Of a stretch of 26,752 bases of DNA, positions 7,816 to 16,674 are shown one piece after another. The notes below the pieces were generated by a model. It saw only the letters and a list, made by a program, of their open reading frames with translations. It searched no databases and was not told the DNA's origin. Positions within the stretch are counted from its first letter, which is position 1; each line of letters begins with the position of its first letter. The position numbers and the translations under genes are program-made. The stretch comes from CAZAAW01 sp964483325 (GTDB lineage Bacteria; Pseudomonadota; Alphaproteobacteria; Rhizobiales; Kaistiaceae). Location: NCBI GenBank assembly GCA_964483325.1, contig CAZAAW010000032.1:1-26752 (forward strand), given 5' to 3'.

Positions 7816-8580
7816 ATGGCCTTGCTCACTCGTGCCAAGCGTTCCCTGACGTTGCCGGCGCAGCTGGAGATCGGCATCGACGGCGTTCCGGTGATCGTGC
7901 GCCTGCGCTCCAATCCGCGCGCCGTCCGCTATACGCTGCGCGTCGGCCGCACCGGCGCCGAGCCGGTGGTGACGGTGCCGGTCGGCGGCAGCCTCGCCGG
8001 GGCGCGCAGCTTCGTGCAGAAGCACAGCGACTGGCTCGGCGAGCGCCTCAGCGCGCTGCCGCGCCCGACGCCGCTGGCGCCGGGGCAGACGATTCCCCTG
8101 CGCGGCGTCGACCACCGCATCCGCCACCGCAGCGGCAGCCGCGGCACGGTCGAGATCGAGCCCGGCGTGCGCATGCCGTTCCTTGTCGTCTTCGGCGATC
8201 CGGAGCATCTGTCGCGGCGGCTGACCGACTGGCTGAAGCAGCAGGCGCGGCGCGACCTGGAGCGGGCGGTCTATCGCCACGCCGCCAAGATCGGCGTCCG
8301 GCCGACGGCAATCCGCCTGCGTGACCCGAAATCCCGCTGGGGCTCGTGCAGCTCGCGGCGGACGCTGTCCTTCTCCTGGCGGCTGATCATGGCGCCGCCT
8401 TACGTGCTCGACTATCTGGCGGCGCACGAGGTGGCGCATCTGCGGGAACTGCACCACGGTCCGGCCTTCTGGCGCCTCCTGCGCAGCATCTGCCGCCACA
8501 CCGATTCGGCCGAAGCCTGGCTGCGCGCCAACGGCGCCACGCTGCACGCCATCGGCGTCGCGACGCCGGAGGAGGAGTAG
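7816..8580 (+). CDS. YgjP-like (DUF45/SprT-type) metallopeptidase domain protein
   Basis: The 254-residue product belongs to the DUF45/YgjP family of predicted zinc metalloproteases; the physiological substrate is unknown. The active-site helix carries HEVAH at residues 204-208, and a further zinc ligand is probably His213 or His214 in LHHGPAFW. The family-specific WGSCSS lies at 175-180, ahead of the active site. The N-terminal 100 residues form the usual beta-rich region (VPVIVRLRSNPRAVRYTLRV). No signal peptide or membrane helix is visible, so it is probably cytoplasmic. It follows the DUF2852 terminator by about 105 bases and should have its own promoter. The start ATG has only a weak Shine-Dalgarno (CAGG). 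Confidence 0.9.
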   Translation: MALLTRAKRSLTLPAQLEIGIDGVPVIVRLRSNPRAVRYTLRVGRTGAEPVVTVPVGGSLAGARSFVQKHSDWLGERLSALPRPTPLAPGQTIPLRGVDHRIRHRSGSRGTVEIEPGVRMPFLVVFGDPEHLSRRLTDWLKQQARRDLERAVYRHAAKIGVRPTAIRLRDPKSRWGSCSSRRTLSFSWRLIMAPPYVLDYLAAHEVAHLRELHHGPAFWRLLRSICRHTDSAEAWLRANGATLHAIGVATPEEE

Positions 8581-8593
8581 CGACGGACCTTCG

Positions 8594-8687
8594 CCTTTCC
8601 GGAAAGGGCACCCATTCCTCACCGGAACGGTGGCGCGCGCCGAAGGCGCGTGACGGGTGGGGACCCACGCCGGGCCGTTCGCGGCCC
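8594..8687. other. Cluster of hairpins between convergent genes
   Basis: Four dyads lie in the gap between the metallopeptidase gene and gpmA. They are CCTTTCCGGAAAGG (8594-8607), CGCGC-CGAAG-GCGCG (8636-8650), GTGG-GGAC-CCAC (8657-8668) and GGGCCG-TTCG-CGGCCC (8672-8687). None has a T-run on either side. They may act as two-way transcript-end structures, but that is inference. Confidence 0.5.
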
Positions 8688-8712
8688 AACCTCCGTGCCG
8701 GTGCGTCCGTCT

Positions 8713-9357
8713 CTAGACTGTCGTCGCCCAGTCGCCGGTCGTCTCGATGACTTCCTTTTCCGCCACGGTCGTGTCGGCGTTGAGCCGGTAGACGATCGGC
8801 ACGCCGGTGGCGAGCTCGCGGCCGGTGATCTCATCGCCGGAAAGTCCTTCCAGCGCCATGATCAGGGCGCGCAGCGAATTGCCGTGGGCGGCGATCAGCG
8901 TGCGCTCGCCGCGCATCACATGCGGCAGGATGGTGTGGATGTAATAGGGCCACACCCGCGCGCCGGTATCGCGCAGCGACTCGCCGCCGGGCGGCGCCAC
9001 GGCGTAGGAGCGGCGCCACTGGTGCACCTGCTCCTCGCCCCATTTGGCGCGGGCGTCGTCCTTGTTGAGCCCGGTGAGGTCGCCATAGTCGCGCTCGTTG
9101 AGCGCCGGGTCGCGCGTCGTCGGCAGGCCGTCCTGGCCGAGCTCGGCCAGCATCAGGCGCAGCGTCTCCTGGGCGCGCGTCTGGGCGGAGGTGAAGGCGA
9201 CGTCGAAGCCGTAGCCTTTCGCCTTGAGGAGGCGCCCGGCGCGTTTCGCCTCCTCGATGCCCTTCTCCGTCAGCGGCACGTCGCGCCAGCCGGTGAAGAG
9301 GTTTTTCAGGTTCCACTCGCTCTGCCCGTGGCGGACGAGAACCAGGAGGCGGTCCAT
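8713..9357 (-). CDS. gpmA: 2,3-bisphosphoglycerate-dependent phosphoglycerate mutase
   Basis: This enzyme interconverts 3- and 2-phosphoglycerate in glycolysis and gluconeogenesis through a phosphohistidine. The 214-residue product starts MDRLLVLVRHGQSEWN with the RHG motif and phosphorylatable His10. NLFTGWRDVPLTEKG, RDPALNERDYGDLTGLNK and the second active-site histidine in IAAHGNSLRAL follow. The length matches the short alphaproteobacterial form rather than the roughly 250-residue E. coli form. I chose the ATG at 9357 because AAGGAAG lies just before it; an upstream ATG overlapping the dapB stop (TGATG) would add MKGSS. It is the last gene of the probable FMN reductase-pyrF-DUF1330-dapB-gpmA operon. 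Confidence 0.95.
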   Translation of the reverse strand: MDRLLVLVRHGQSEWNLKNLFTGWRDVPLTEKGIEEAKRAGRLLKAKGYGFDVAFTSAQTRAQETLRLMLAELGQDGLPTTRDPALNERDYGDLTGLNKDDARAKWGEEQVHQWRRSYAVAPPGGESLRDTGARVWPYYIHTILPHVMRGERTLIAAHGNSLRALIMALEGLSGDEITGRELATGVPIVYRLNADTTVAEKEVIETTGDWATTV

Positions 9358-9371
9358 GCTGCTTCCTTTCA

Positions 9372-10226
9372 TCAGGCGCCGAGGCCGAGCACGTCGGCCA
9401 TGGTGTAGAGGCCGGGCTTGCGCCCGCGCGCCCACAGCGCCGCCTTGAGGGCGCCGCGGGCGAAGATGGCCCGGTCGAAGGCGCGATGCGTCAGCTCGAT
9501 CATCTCGCCCTCGCCGAGGAACATGACGGTGTGGTCGCCAACCACCGAGCCGCCGCGCAGCGCCGCAAAGCCGATATCGTCCGGCCGGCGCGGCCCGGTC
9601 TGGCCGTCGCGGCCGCGCACGGCATGCGCGGCAAGGTCGATGCCGCGCCCCTCTGCCGCTGCTTCGCCGAGCAGCAGCGCCGTGCCGGACGGCGCGTCGA
9701 CCTTGTGGCGGTGGTGCAGCTCGGCGATCTCGATGTCGAAATCGCCGTCGAGCGCCCGCGCCGCCTGGCGCACCAGGCCGGCCAGGAGGTTGACGCCGAG
9801 GCTCATGTTGCCGGACTTGACGATCGTGGCATGGCGCGCCGCGGCGCGGATCCTCTCCTCGTCCGGCGCTTCCCAGCCGGTGGTGCCGATGACATGGACG
9901 ATGCGTGCCTGCGCGGCGATCTCGGCAAAGGCGATGCTGGCGGCCGGCGCGGTGAAATCGAGGACGCCGTCCGCCGCCGCGAAGACCGGCAGCGGATCGT
10001 CGGTCAGCGTGACGCCCATTTCCGGCAGGCCGGCCAGCACGCCGGCATCGCTGCCGAGGTCGGCGGCGCCGGTGCGCTCGATGGCGCCGGCAAGCCGGAC
10101 GCCGGGCGTCTCGGCGATGATGCGGATGAGGGTGCGCCCCATGCGGCCGGCGGCACCGACCACCACGAGGCCCATGTCGCTGGCGGGAGCCATGTCCCCT
10201 GCGAGATCAACGTCGCTGTCGCTCAT
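9372..10226 (-). CDS. dapB: 4-hydroxy-tetrahydrodipicolinate reductase
   Basis: DapB reduces the product of DapA with NAD(P)H in the diaminopimelate and lysine pathway, which supplies peptidoglycan. The 284-residue product has the dinucleotide-binding GAAGRMG at 24-30, the HVIGTTGW segment, and the active-site ELHHRHKVDAPSGTA with HHRHK at 171-175. It also has the conserved SVVGDHTV and FARGALKAALW. Two starts are plausible: ATG 10226 with CGGAG upstream, or an in-frame ATG 33 bases later preceded by AGGGGA. The shorter form would be closer to the usual length of about 270. Gaps of 14-15 bases to gpmA and DUF1330 indicate co-transcription. Confidence 0.96.
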   Translation of the reverse strand: MSDSDVDLAGDMAPASDMGLVVVGAAGRMGRTLIRIIAETPGVRLAGAIERTGAADLGSDAGVLAGLPEMGVTLTDDPLPVFAAADGVLDFTAPAASIAFAEIAAQARIVHVIGTTGWEAPDEERIRAAARHATIVKSGNMSLGVNLLAGLVRQAARALDGDFDIEIAELHHRHKVDAPSGTALLLGEAAAEGRGIDLAAHAVRGRDGQTGPRRPDDIGFAALRGGSVVGDHTVMFLGEGEMIELTHRAFDRAIFARGALKAALWARGRKPGLYTMADVLGLGA

Positions 10227-10241
10227 CGGATCGCTCCGGGG

Positions 10242-10547
10242 TCAGCCGGTTGCGGGCGGCGGCCCGTCAACAGCCTCGACGATGATGGTGTCGAAATCGG
10301 CGCCGCCGGAAAAGGTGCGGGCTTCCTGATATTCGGGCGAGAAGAAGCAGGCGCGGGCGGTCTCGAAATCCTTGAACTCGATGATCACGTGACGGGCCCG
10401 CGCCGTGCCGGAGACGATCTCGCTGCGGCCGCCGCGCACCAGGAAGCGCGCCCCGTATTTGCTGAAGGCCGCTCCGTTGCGCCGCCGGTATTCCTCGTAT
10501 TGCTCCGGGTCATGCACGTCGACATGGACCATCCAGTAAGCCTTCAC
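10242..10547 (-). CDS. DUF1330 domain-containing protein
   Basis: The 101-residue product is a dimeric alpha-beta barrel-like small protein of the DUF1330 family, for which no enzymatic role is established. Family features visible are the start KAYWMVHVDVHDPEQYEEYRR, KYGARFLVRGG, HVIIEFKDFETARACFFSPEYQEA and a short C-terminal strand. The start is a GTG at 10547 with AGGAGAA seven bases upstream. It lies between pyrF (14-base gap) and dapB (15-base gap) and is probably expressed with them. The link to either pathway is positional only. Confidence 0.93.
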   Translation of the reverse strand: MKAYWMVHVDVHDPEQYEEYRRRNGAAFSKYGARFLVRGGRSEIVSGTARARHVIIEFKDFETARACFFSPEYQEARTFSGGADFDTIIVEAVDGPPPATG

Positions 10548-10561
10548 CGGTCTTCTCCTGT

Positions 10562-11275
10562 TCAGCGGGCAACGGCGCGGGCGCCGTCGATTTCGGCAAG
10601 GATCGTCTCCGCGGCCTGCCGCGGAGACGCAGCGCCGGTGATGGGCCGCCCGACCACAAGATAGTCGGCGCCGGCGCCGATCGCCGCGGCGGGTGTTGCG
10701 ATGCGCTTCTGGTCGCCGGTGCCGGCGCCGGCCGGGCGGATGCCGGGGGTGACGATGGCGAGGCGGTCGCCGATAGCGGCCCGCACCAGGGCGGCCTCGG
10801 TCGGCGAGCAGACGATGCCGTCCATGCCGGCATCGGCCGCGTCGCGGGCGCGCGCCACGACGATGTCGCGCACCGGCGCGGCGAAGCCGGCGGCGGCGGC
10901 ATCGGCGTCGTTCATCGAGGTGAGCATTGTGACGCCGAGGAGCCCGAGAGGCGCATCGCCGCGCGCCGCCACGGCAGCGCGCATCGCCTGAGGATAGGCG
11001 TGGATGGTGGCGAAGGTCATGCCCATGCCGGCGATGTTCGCCACCGCCCCGGCGACGGTGTTGTCGATGTCGAGCAGCTTGACGTCGAGGAACACCTTCT
11101 TGCCGGCGGCGGCCAGCCGCTCGGCCAGCGCGAGCCCGCCGGCGAAGACCAGCTGCAGCCCGACCTTGTAGAAGGTGACGCTGTCGCCCAGCTGTTCCAC
11201 CGCCGCCTCGGCTGCGGCAACCGTCGGAAAGTCGAGCGCCACGATGAGGCGGTCGCGCCGGGCAATGCTCGCCAT
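10562..11275 (-). CDS. pyrF: Orotidine 5'-phosphate decarboxylase
   Basis: PyrF makes UMP from OMP, the last step of de novo UMP synthesis, without a cofactor. The 237-residue TIM-barrel protein has IVALDFPT near the N-terminus, FYKVGLQL, and the catalytic DVKLLDIDNT motif with Asp64, Lys66, Asp69 and Thr73. It also has VTPGIRPAGAGTGDQKR, which contacts the phosphate, and the final VVGRPITGA. Length is normal for group I enzymes. It is preceded by an FMN reductase gene (21-base gap) and followed by DUF1330 (14-base gap), consistent with an operon. Confidence 0.97.
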   Translation of the reverse strand: MASIARRDRLIVALDFPTVAAAEAAVEQLGDSVTFYKVGLQLVFAGGLALAERLAAAGKKVFLDVKLLDIDNTVAGAVANIAGMGMTFATIHAYPQAMRAAVAARGDAPLGLLGVTMLTSMNDADAAAAGFAAPVRDIVVARARDAADAGMDGIVCSPTEAALVRAAIGDRLAIVTPGIRPAGAGTGDQKRIATPAAAIGAGADYLVVGRPITGAASPRQAAETILAEIDGARAVAR

Positions 11276-11296
11276 GGTCCTACGCCGCCATGGATC

Positions 11297-11875
11297 TCAA
11301 GCCGCCATGAAGCGCTCGGCCGTCTCGACCAGCTTCTTGGCGGCGCCGCGCAGCAGGTTGGCCGGCGCCTGATCGGCGAGATTGCCGGATTCGTCGAAGG
11401 CGTTCTTGGCCAGCGACACCGACAGCTGCTCGGCGATGACCAGGCCCTTGAGGCCCTGGACGATGACCTTGCGCAGGTCGATCAGGGCGCGGGCGCCGCC
11501 GATGAAGCCGTCCGAGGAGGAGCCGATGCCGTAGACCTTGCCGGTATAGGCGATGCCGTGATTGGGCTTGTGCCGGCTCATCCAGTCGATTGTGTTCTTG
11601 AGCAGCGGCGGCAGCGAGTGATTGTATTCCGGCGTGGCGATGAAGACGCCGTGCTGGGCTTCCACGAGCCGCACCAGCCTGGTCGCCACCTCCGGGATGC
11701 CCTTCTCGGCCTCCAGATCGGCGTCGTAGATCGGCAGGGGATAGTCGGCCAGCGAGATCAGCGTCACGTCGCCGCCGGCAACTGCGATTTCCTTGGCGGC
11801 AAGAGCGGCGAGCTTGCCGCTGAAGGCGCCCGTGCGGGTCGATCCGGCAAAGACGAGAATCTTCGGCTGCGGCAT
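11297..11875 (-). CDS. NADPH-dependent FMN reductase family protein
   Basis: This flavodoxin-like protein probably binds FMN and reduces flavin, quinones or similar acceptors with NAD(P)H. The 192-residue product has the FMN phosphate loop GSTRTGAFSGKLA near residue 11. It also has the family segment ATPEYNHSLPPLLKNTIDWMSR, which resembles the chromate/quinone reductase (ChrR/YieF) branch, and GSSSDGFIGG. No signal peptide is present. The ATG at 11875 follows AGGGAA. It is the first gene of the probable operon with pyrF, DUF1330, dapB and gpmA, and lies 121 bases downstream of the pmtA-like gene. The physiological acceptor is unknown. Confidence 0.92.
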   Translation of the reverse strand: MPQPKILVFAGSTRTGAFSGKLAALAAKEIAVAGGDVTLISLADYPLPIYDADLEAEKGIPEVATRLVRLVEAQHGVFIATPEYNHSLPPLLKNTIDWMSRHKPNHGIAYTGKVYGIGSSSDGFIGGARALIDLRKVIVQGLKGLVIAEQLSVSLAKNAFDESGNLADQAPANLLRGAAKKLVETAERFMAA

Positions 11876-11996
11876 GGCATTTCCCTGGCTGACGCGGATA
11901 TCGACCTCTTAGAGCAACCAGGCGCCTGTGGGTACACCCGTTTGCTGCGCGGGAGGATTGCGCGTCGCGCGGGCGCCGCCAAGGCTGAGCACGGCC

Positions 11997-12566
11997 TCAG
12001 GCGTTGGGCCGGTAGGTCCAGACCCGGGCCGGGGGAATGTTGCGCAGGACGAAGGGGCTGCCGGCCAGCGCATAGTCGCCGGGCGCCACCGGCACCGGCG
12101 GCTTCGGCGAATAGGAGAACTGCACCATCACCCCGCCCGGGGCGAGGCGGCGCAGGGCGTCGAGCACCAGGGCGCGGCGCTCCCGCGGCTCGCGCAGGAG
12201 CAGCGGCAGGCTGGAAACGACGCCGGCAAACGGCCCGCCATAGCTGCCGGCCAGCGTGGCTTCCAGGTCGTAGGCGTCGCCCTGGACCAGCCGCAGCGTC
12301 GGGAAGCGCTCCTGCAGCAGGCGGCAGAAGTCGGGATTGTATTCCACCGCGACGATGCGCTCCGGCGCGATGCCGCGCTCCACCAGCGCCTCGGTGACGA
12401 CACCCGTGCCGGGGCCGAGCTCCAGCACCGGCAGCGTGCCGCCGGGGTCGATCTGGCTTGCCATGCGGCGGGCCAGCGCCTTGCCGGAGGGCGCCACGGC
12501 GCCGGTGGTGCCCCAGCTGCGGATGAAGCGCACGACGTCGGCGACGGGATTGGGCCTGCCTGCCAT
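11997..12566 (-). CDS. pmtA: Class I SAM-dependent methyltransferase, PmtA-like phospholipid N-methyltransferase
   Basis: PmtA of the rhizobial type methylates phosphatidylethanolamine to phosphatidylcholine at the inner membrane. The 189-residue product has the SAM-binding LELGPGTGVVT at about 48-58, VAVEYNPDF after the second strand, QGDAYDL, and VVSSLPLLL in the position of motif IV. The ending MVQFSYSPKPPV and FVLRNIPPARVWTYRP is like this family rather than rRNA dimethylases. The N-terminal RFIRSWGTTGAVAPSGKALAR is also family-like and may touch the membrane. The ATG at 12566 is one base after the dnaJ TAG, so translation is probably coupled. A general methyltransferase assignment is certain; the phospholipid substrate is likely but not proven. 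Confidence 0.82.
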   Translation of the reverse strand: MAGRPNPVADVVRFIRSWGTTGAVAPSGKALARRMASQIDPGGTLPVLELGPGTGVVTEALVERGIAPERIVAVEYNPDFCRLLQERFPTLRLVQGDAYDLEATLAGSYGGPFAGVVSSLPLLLREPRERRALVLDALRRLAPGGVMVQFSYSPKPPVPVAPGDYALAGSPFVLRNIPPARVWTYRPNA

Positions 12567-12567
12567 T

Positions 12568-13701
12568 CTAGCCGCCGAGGCCTTCGAAGAGGTCGCGCAC
12601 ACGGGCGAAGAAGCCGCTCGACTGCGGATGGTTCTCCGCCGAGGCCTCCGCCTCGAAGGCTTCCAGCAGCTCGCGCTGCTTGCGCGTCAGGTTCTGCGGC
12701 GTCTCGACAACGACCTGGATGTACATGTCGCCGACCTGGTGCGAGCGCAGCACCGGCATGCCCTTGCCCTTGAGGCGGAACTGCTTGCCGGTCTGGGTGC
12801 CTTCGGTGACCTTCACCTTGGTCTTGGTGCCCTCGATCGTCGGCACCTCGAACTGACCGCCGAGGGCGGCCGTCGTCACCGAGATCGGCACACGGCAGAA
12901 AAGGTCGGCGCCGTCGCGCTGGAAGAATTCGTGCGGCTTCAGCTGGGTGAAGATGTAGAGGTCGCCCGGCGGGCCACCGCGCAGGCCGGCCTCGCCCTCG
13001 CCGGCGAGGCGGATGCGCGTGCCGTCCTCGATGCCGGCCGGGATGTTCACCGACAGCGTCCGCTCCTGGGTGATGCGGCCAGCGCCGCCGCAGGCCGGGC
13101 AGGGGTCGGAGATCACCTCGCCGCGGCCCTGGCAGGTCGGGCAGGTGCGCTCGATGGAGAAGAAGCCGCCGGTCGAGGCGCGCACCCGGCCGTGGCCCTG
13201 GCAGGTCGGGCAGACCTTGGGATGCGAGCCGGGCTTGGCGCCCGAACCGCTGCAGGTCTCGCAGGCGACCTTGGTCGGCACGACGATCTGCGCCGTCTTG
13301 CCGGCATAGGCCTCCTCGAGGGTCAGCTCCATGTTGTAGCGCAGGTCTGCGCCGCGCTCGCGGCCCGAGCGGCCCCCGCCGCCGCGGCGGCCGCCCATGA
13401 AGTCGCCGAAGATGTCGTCGAAGACATCGGCCATGGAGCTGGCGAAATCGCTGGAGAAGCCGCCATGGCCGCCCTGCTCGAAGGCGGCATGGCCATAGCG
13501 GTCATAGGCGGCGCGGCGGTTCGGGTCCTTCAGCGCCTCATAGGCTTCGTTGACTTCCTTGAACTTGAGTTCGGCCGTCGAGTCGCCGGGATTACGGTCC
13601 GGATGGAACTGCATCGCCAGCTTGCGAAAGGCGGTCTTCAGCGCCTTGTCGTCGCAGCCGCGGGCGACGCCCAGCACCTCATAGAAGTCACGTTTGGCCA
13701 T
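12568..13701 (-). CDS. dnaJ: Chaperone protein DnaJ
   Basis: DnaJ delivers unfolded clients to DnaK and stimulates its ATPase. The 377-residue product has the J domain with HPD at 33-35 and a Gly/Phe-rich linker at about 73-112. Four CxxCxGxG zinc-binding repeats have cysteines at 147/150, 164/167, 187/190 and 201/204. The two C-terminal substrate-binding domains follow (SVNIPAGIEDGTRIRLAGEGE, LKGKGMPVLR). All key residues are present. The ATG at 13701 has only a weak Shine-Dalgarno. It lies 256 bases downstream of dnaK on the same strand and is separated from it by a hairpin terminator, so partial read-through or its own promoter is needed. Confidence 0.98.
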   Translation of the reverse strand: MAKRDFYEVLGVARGCDDKALKTAFRKLAMQFHPDRNPGDSTAELKFKEVNEAYEALKDPNRRAAYDRYGHAAFEQGGHGGFSSDFASSMADVFDDIFGDFMGGRRGGGGRSGRERGADLRYNMELTLEEAYAGKTAQIVVPTKVACETCSGSGAKPGSHPKVCPTCQGHGRVRASTGGFFSIERTCPTCQGRGEVISDPCPACGGAGRITQERTLSVNIPAGIEDGTRIRLAGEGEAGLRGGPPGDLYIFTQLKPHEFFQRDGADLFCRVPISVTTAALGGQFEVPTIEGTKTKVKVTEGTQTGKQFRLKGKGMPVLRSHQVGDMYIQVVVETPQNLTRKQRELLEAFEAEASAENHPQSSGFFARVRDLFEGLGG

Positions 13702-13917
13702 TGCGTCTTGTCTGTCCGGGGAGCTCCGGCCGGGCGACCCTGTCGCCGGCCACAGGACGGGCGCGACGCTCCGCCTGCTTCGCCCCGCCTATGCTGAGAT
13801 ATTCATGCCGAAAGCTCGGCGCCAGATCGTCAGAACGGCGCCGCGCGGCCTTGCCTGCCGCCAGCGCCGTCATGACATCGGGGGGACAGTCCGGAGCGGG
13901 CATCCTCGACCCGTACA

Positions 13918-13945
13918 GGAAAAGCCGGCGCGAGTCGCGCCGGCT
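13918..13945 (-). terminator. Hairpin terminator/attenuator between dnaK and dnaJ
   Basis: On the minus strand AGCCGGCGC and GCGCCGGCT form a 9-bp stem around GACTC, followed by a short T-run of three to four bases and then CC. It lies 12 bases after the dnaK stop. The short T-run suggests incomplete termination. Confidence 0.65.
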
Positions 13946-13957
13946 CACCTTGTCATC

Positions 13958-15865
<1,908 letters not shown>

Positions 15866-16046
15866 GTCCCATCTCTCCTTTCGGCAGACCGCCGCGGGTC
15901 CCTGAGGCTCCCGCCGATGGATCGTCCATGCCGATCCGGCCGTCCATCCTGCCCTGCGGCAGCAATCGTCTGGACGGACCGGCGCAGGCGGTCCCCTGAC
16001 ATCGATGCAACGGCCCCAAGTCAAGGCCGGTGCAGGTTCGGGGCGT

Positions 16047-16075
16047 ATATAAGTTGGCGCCAAATGGGCCGCAAG
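16047..16075 (-). promoter_or_regulatory. RpoH (sigma-32) type heat-shock promoter of dnaK
   Basis: On the minus strand CTTG (16075-16072) and CTTATAT (16053-16047) are 18 bases apart, matching the alphaproteobacterial RpoH pattern of CTTG and CYTATNT. The predicted start near 16040 gives a leader of about 175 bases. The spacer holds the perfect palindrome TTGGCGCCAA (16054-16063). No CIRCE element is visible. The 352-base gap 15866-16217 otherwise holds the leader and the promoter of the plus-strand gene; I see no gene in it. Confidence 0.7.
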
Positions 16076-16104
16076 GCGGCAGTGGACGACGACAAAGCGT
16101 GGTC

Positions 16105-16131
16105 TTGCGCTGCGGAATATTTTGCTATCAT
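16105..16131 (+). promoter_or_regulatory. Candidate promoter of the glycine-rich small membrane protein gene
   Basis: TATCAT (16126-16131) is a good -10 box in an AT-rich pocket. TTGCGC (16105-16110) lies 15 bases before it, shorter than the usual 16-18. It is divergent from the dnaK promoter, with the two -35 elements about 30 bases apart. Confidence 0.4.
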
Positions 16132-16217
16132 CCGCCGGTCAGTGCGATGCGCGTCAGTCCGTCGCAATTGTTCCCCGCTGCGACGGCGCTTCCCACCTTG
16201 GGGCTTGGAGAAGAAGC

Positions 16218-16517
16218 ATGTCGACGATCATTCAGATCATCATTCAACTCGTTGCCGGCGCGGTCGGCGGCAACCTCGCCGGCGCGATCAAGAATCTCAA
16301 TCTCGGCGCGCTCGGCAATACGGTCGCCGGCGCGGTCGGCGGCCTCGGCGGCGGCTGGCTGGCAACGCTGATTCCCGGTCTCGAAGCCGCAGCCGACGGC
16401 AGCTTCGACATCGGCAACCTTGTCGGCCAGATCGTCGGCGGCGGCGCCGGCGGCGCCATCCTGACCGGTATCATCGGCATGATTCGCAACGCCATGGGCG
16501 GGCAGCGCGCCGCCTGA
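16218..16517 (+). CDS. Small glycine-rich membrane-associated protein of unknown function
   Basis: I do not recognise a characterised family for this 99-residue protein. It begins MSTIIQIIIQLVAGAVGGNL and is mostly hydrophobic, with many small-residue repeats of the glycine-zipper kind (GAVGGNLAG, VAGAVGGLGGGWLA, QIVGGGAGGAILTG). There are two or three possible membrane or amphipathic segments around a short polar stretch (EAAADGSFDIGN), and a basic end (MIRNAMGGQRAA). It has no cysteine and no typical cleavable signal. I chose the ATG at 16218 because GGAG lies a few bases upstream; an in-frame ATG 96 bases earlier adds unlikely sequence. It is divergent from dnaK and followed by a strong hairpin. 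Confidence 0.7.
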   Translation: MSTIIQIIIQLVAGAVGGNLAGAIKNLNLGALGNTVAGAVGGLGGGWLATLIPGLEAAADGSFDIGNLVGQIVGGGAGGAILTGIIGMIRNAMGGQRAA

Positions 16518-16523
16518 TATTTC

Positions 16524-16550
16524 GGTCGCGGCGGGCTGCCCGCCGCGACC
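16524..16550 (+). terminator. Perfect 12-bp hairpin without T-run
   Basis: GGTCGCGGCGGG (16524-16535) and CCCGCCGCGACC (16539-16550) pair perfectly around CTG. It starts 6 bases after the stop of the glycine-rich protein gene. No T-run follows on either strand, so it may be a weak terminator or a 3'-end stabiliser. Confidence 0.5.
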
Positions 16551-16674
16551 ATGGTCCCCGGCATGGACCGGGCATAGACTGCGGCCGGCGCCGCTCCCGG
16601 CGTCCGAGCCCGAGGTCCATCTTGCCGGCCTTTCCCGTCTTTCGCTGCCGGTCCTGGCTGCGGTTCTTTCTGCA

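Noticed and set aside
13688..13948. Minus-strand open frame of 86 codons in the dnaK-dnaJ gap
   Set aside because: It crosses the terminator hairpin, overlaps the dnaJ start and has a basic low-complexity composition; not supported as a gene.
15866..16217. CIRCE/HrcA operator before dnaK
   Set aside because: No TTAGCACTC-N9-GAGTGCTAA-like repeat is present; only the short TTGGCGCCAA palindrome is seen.
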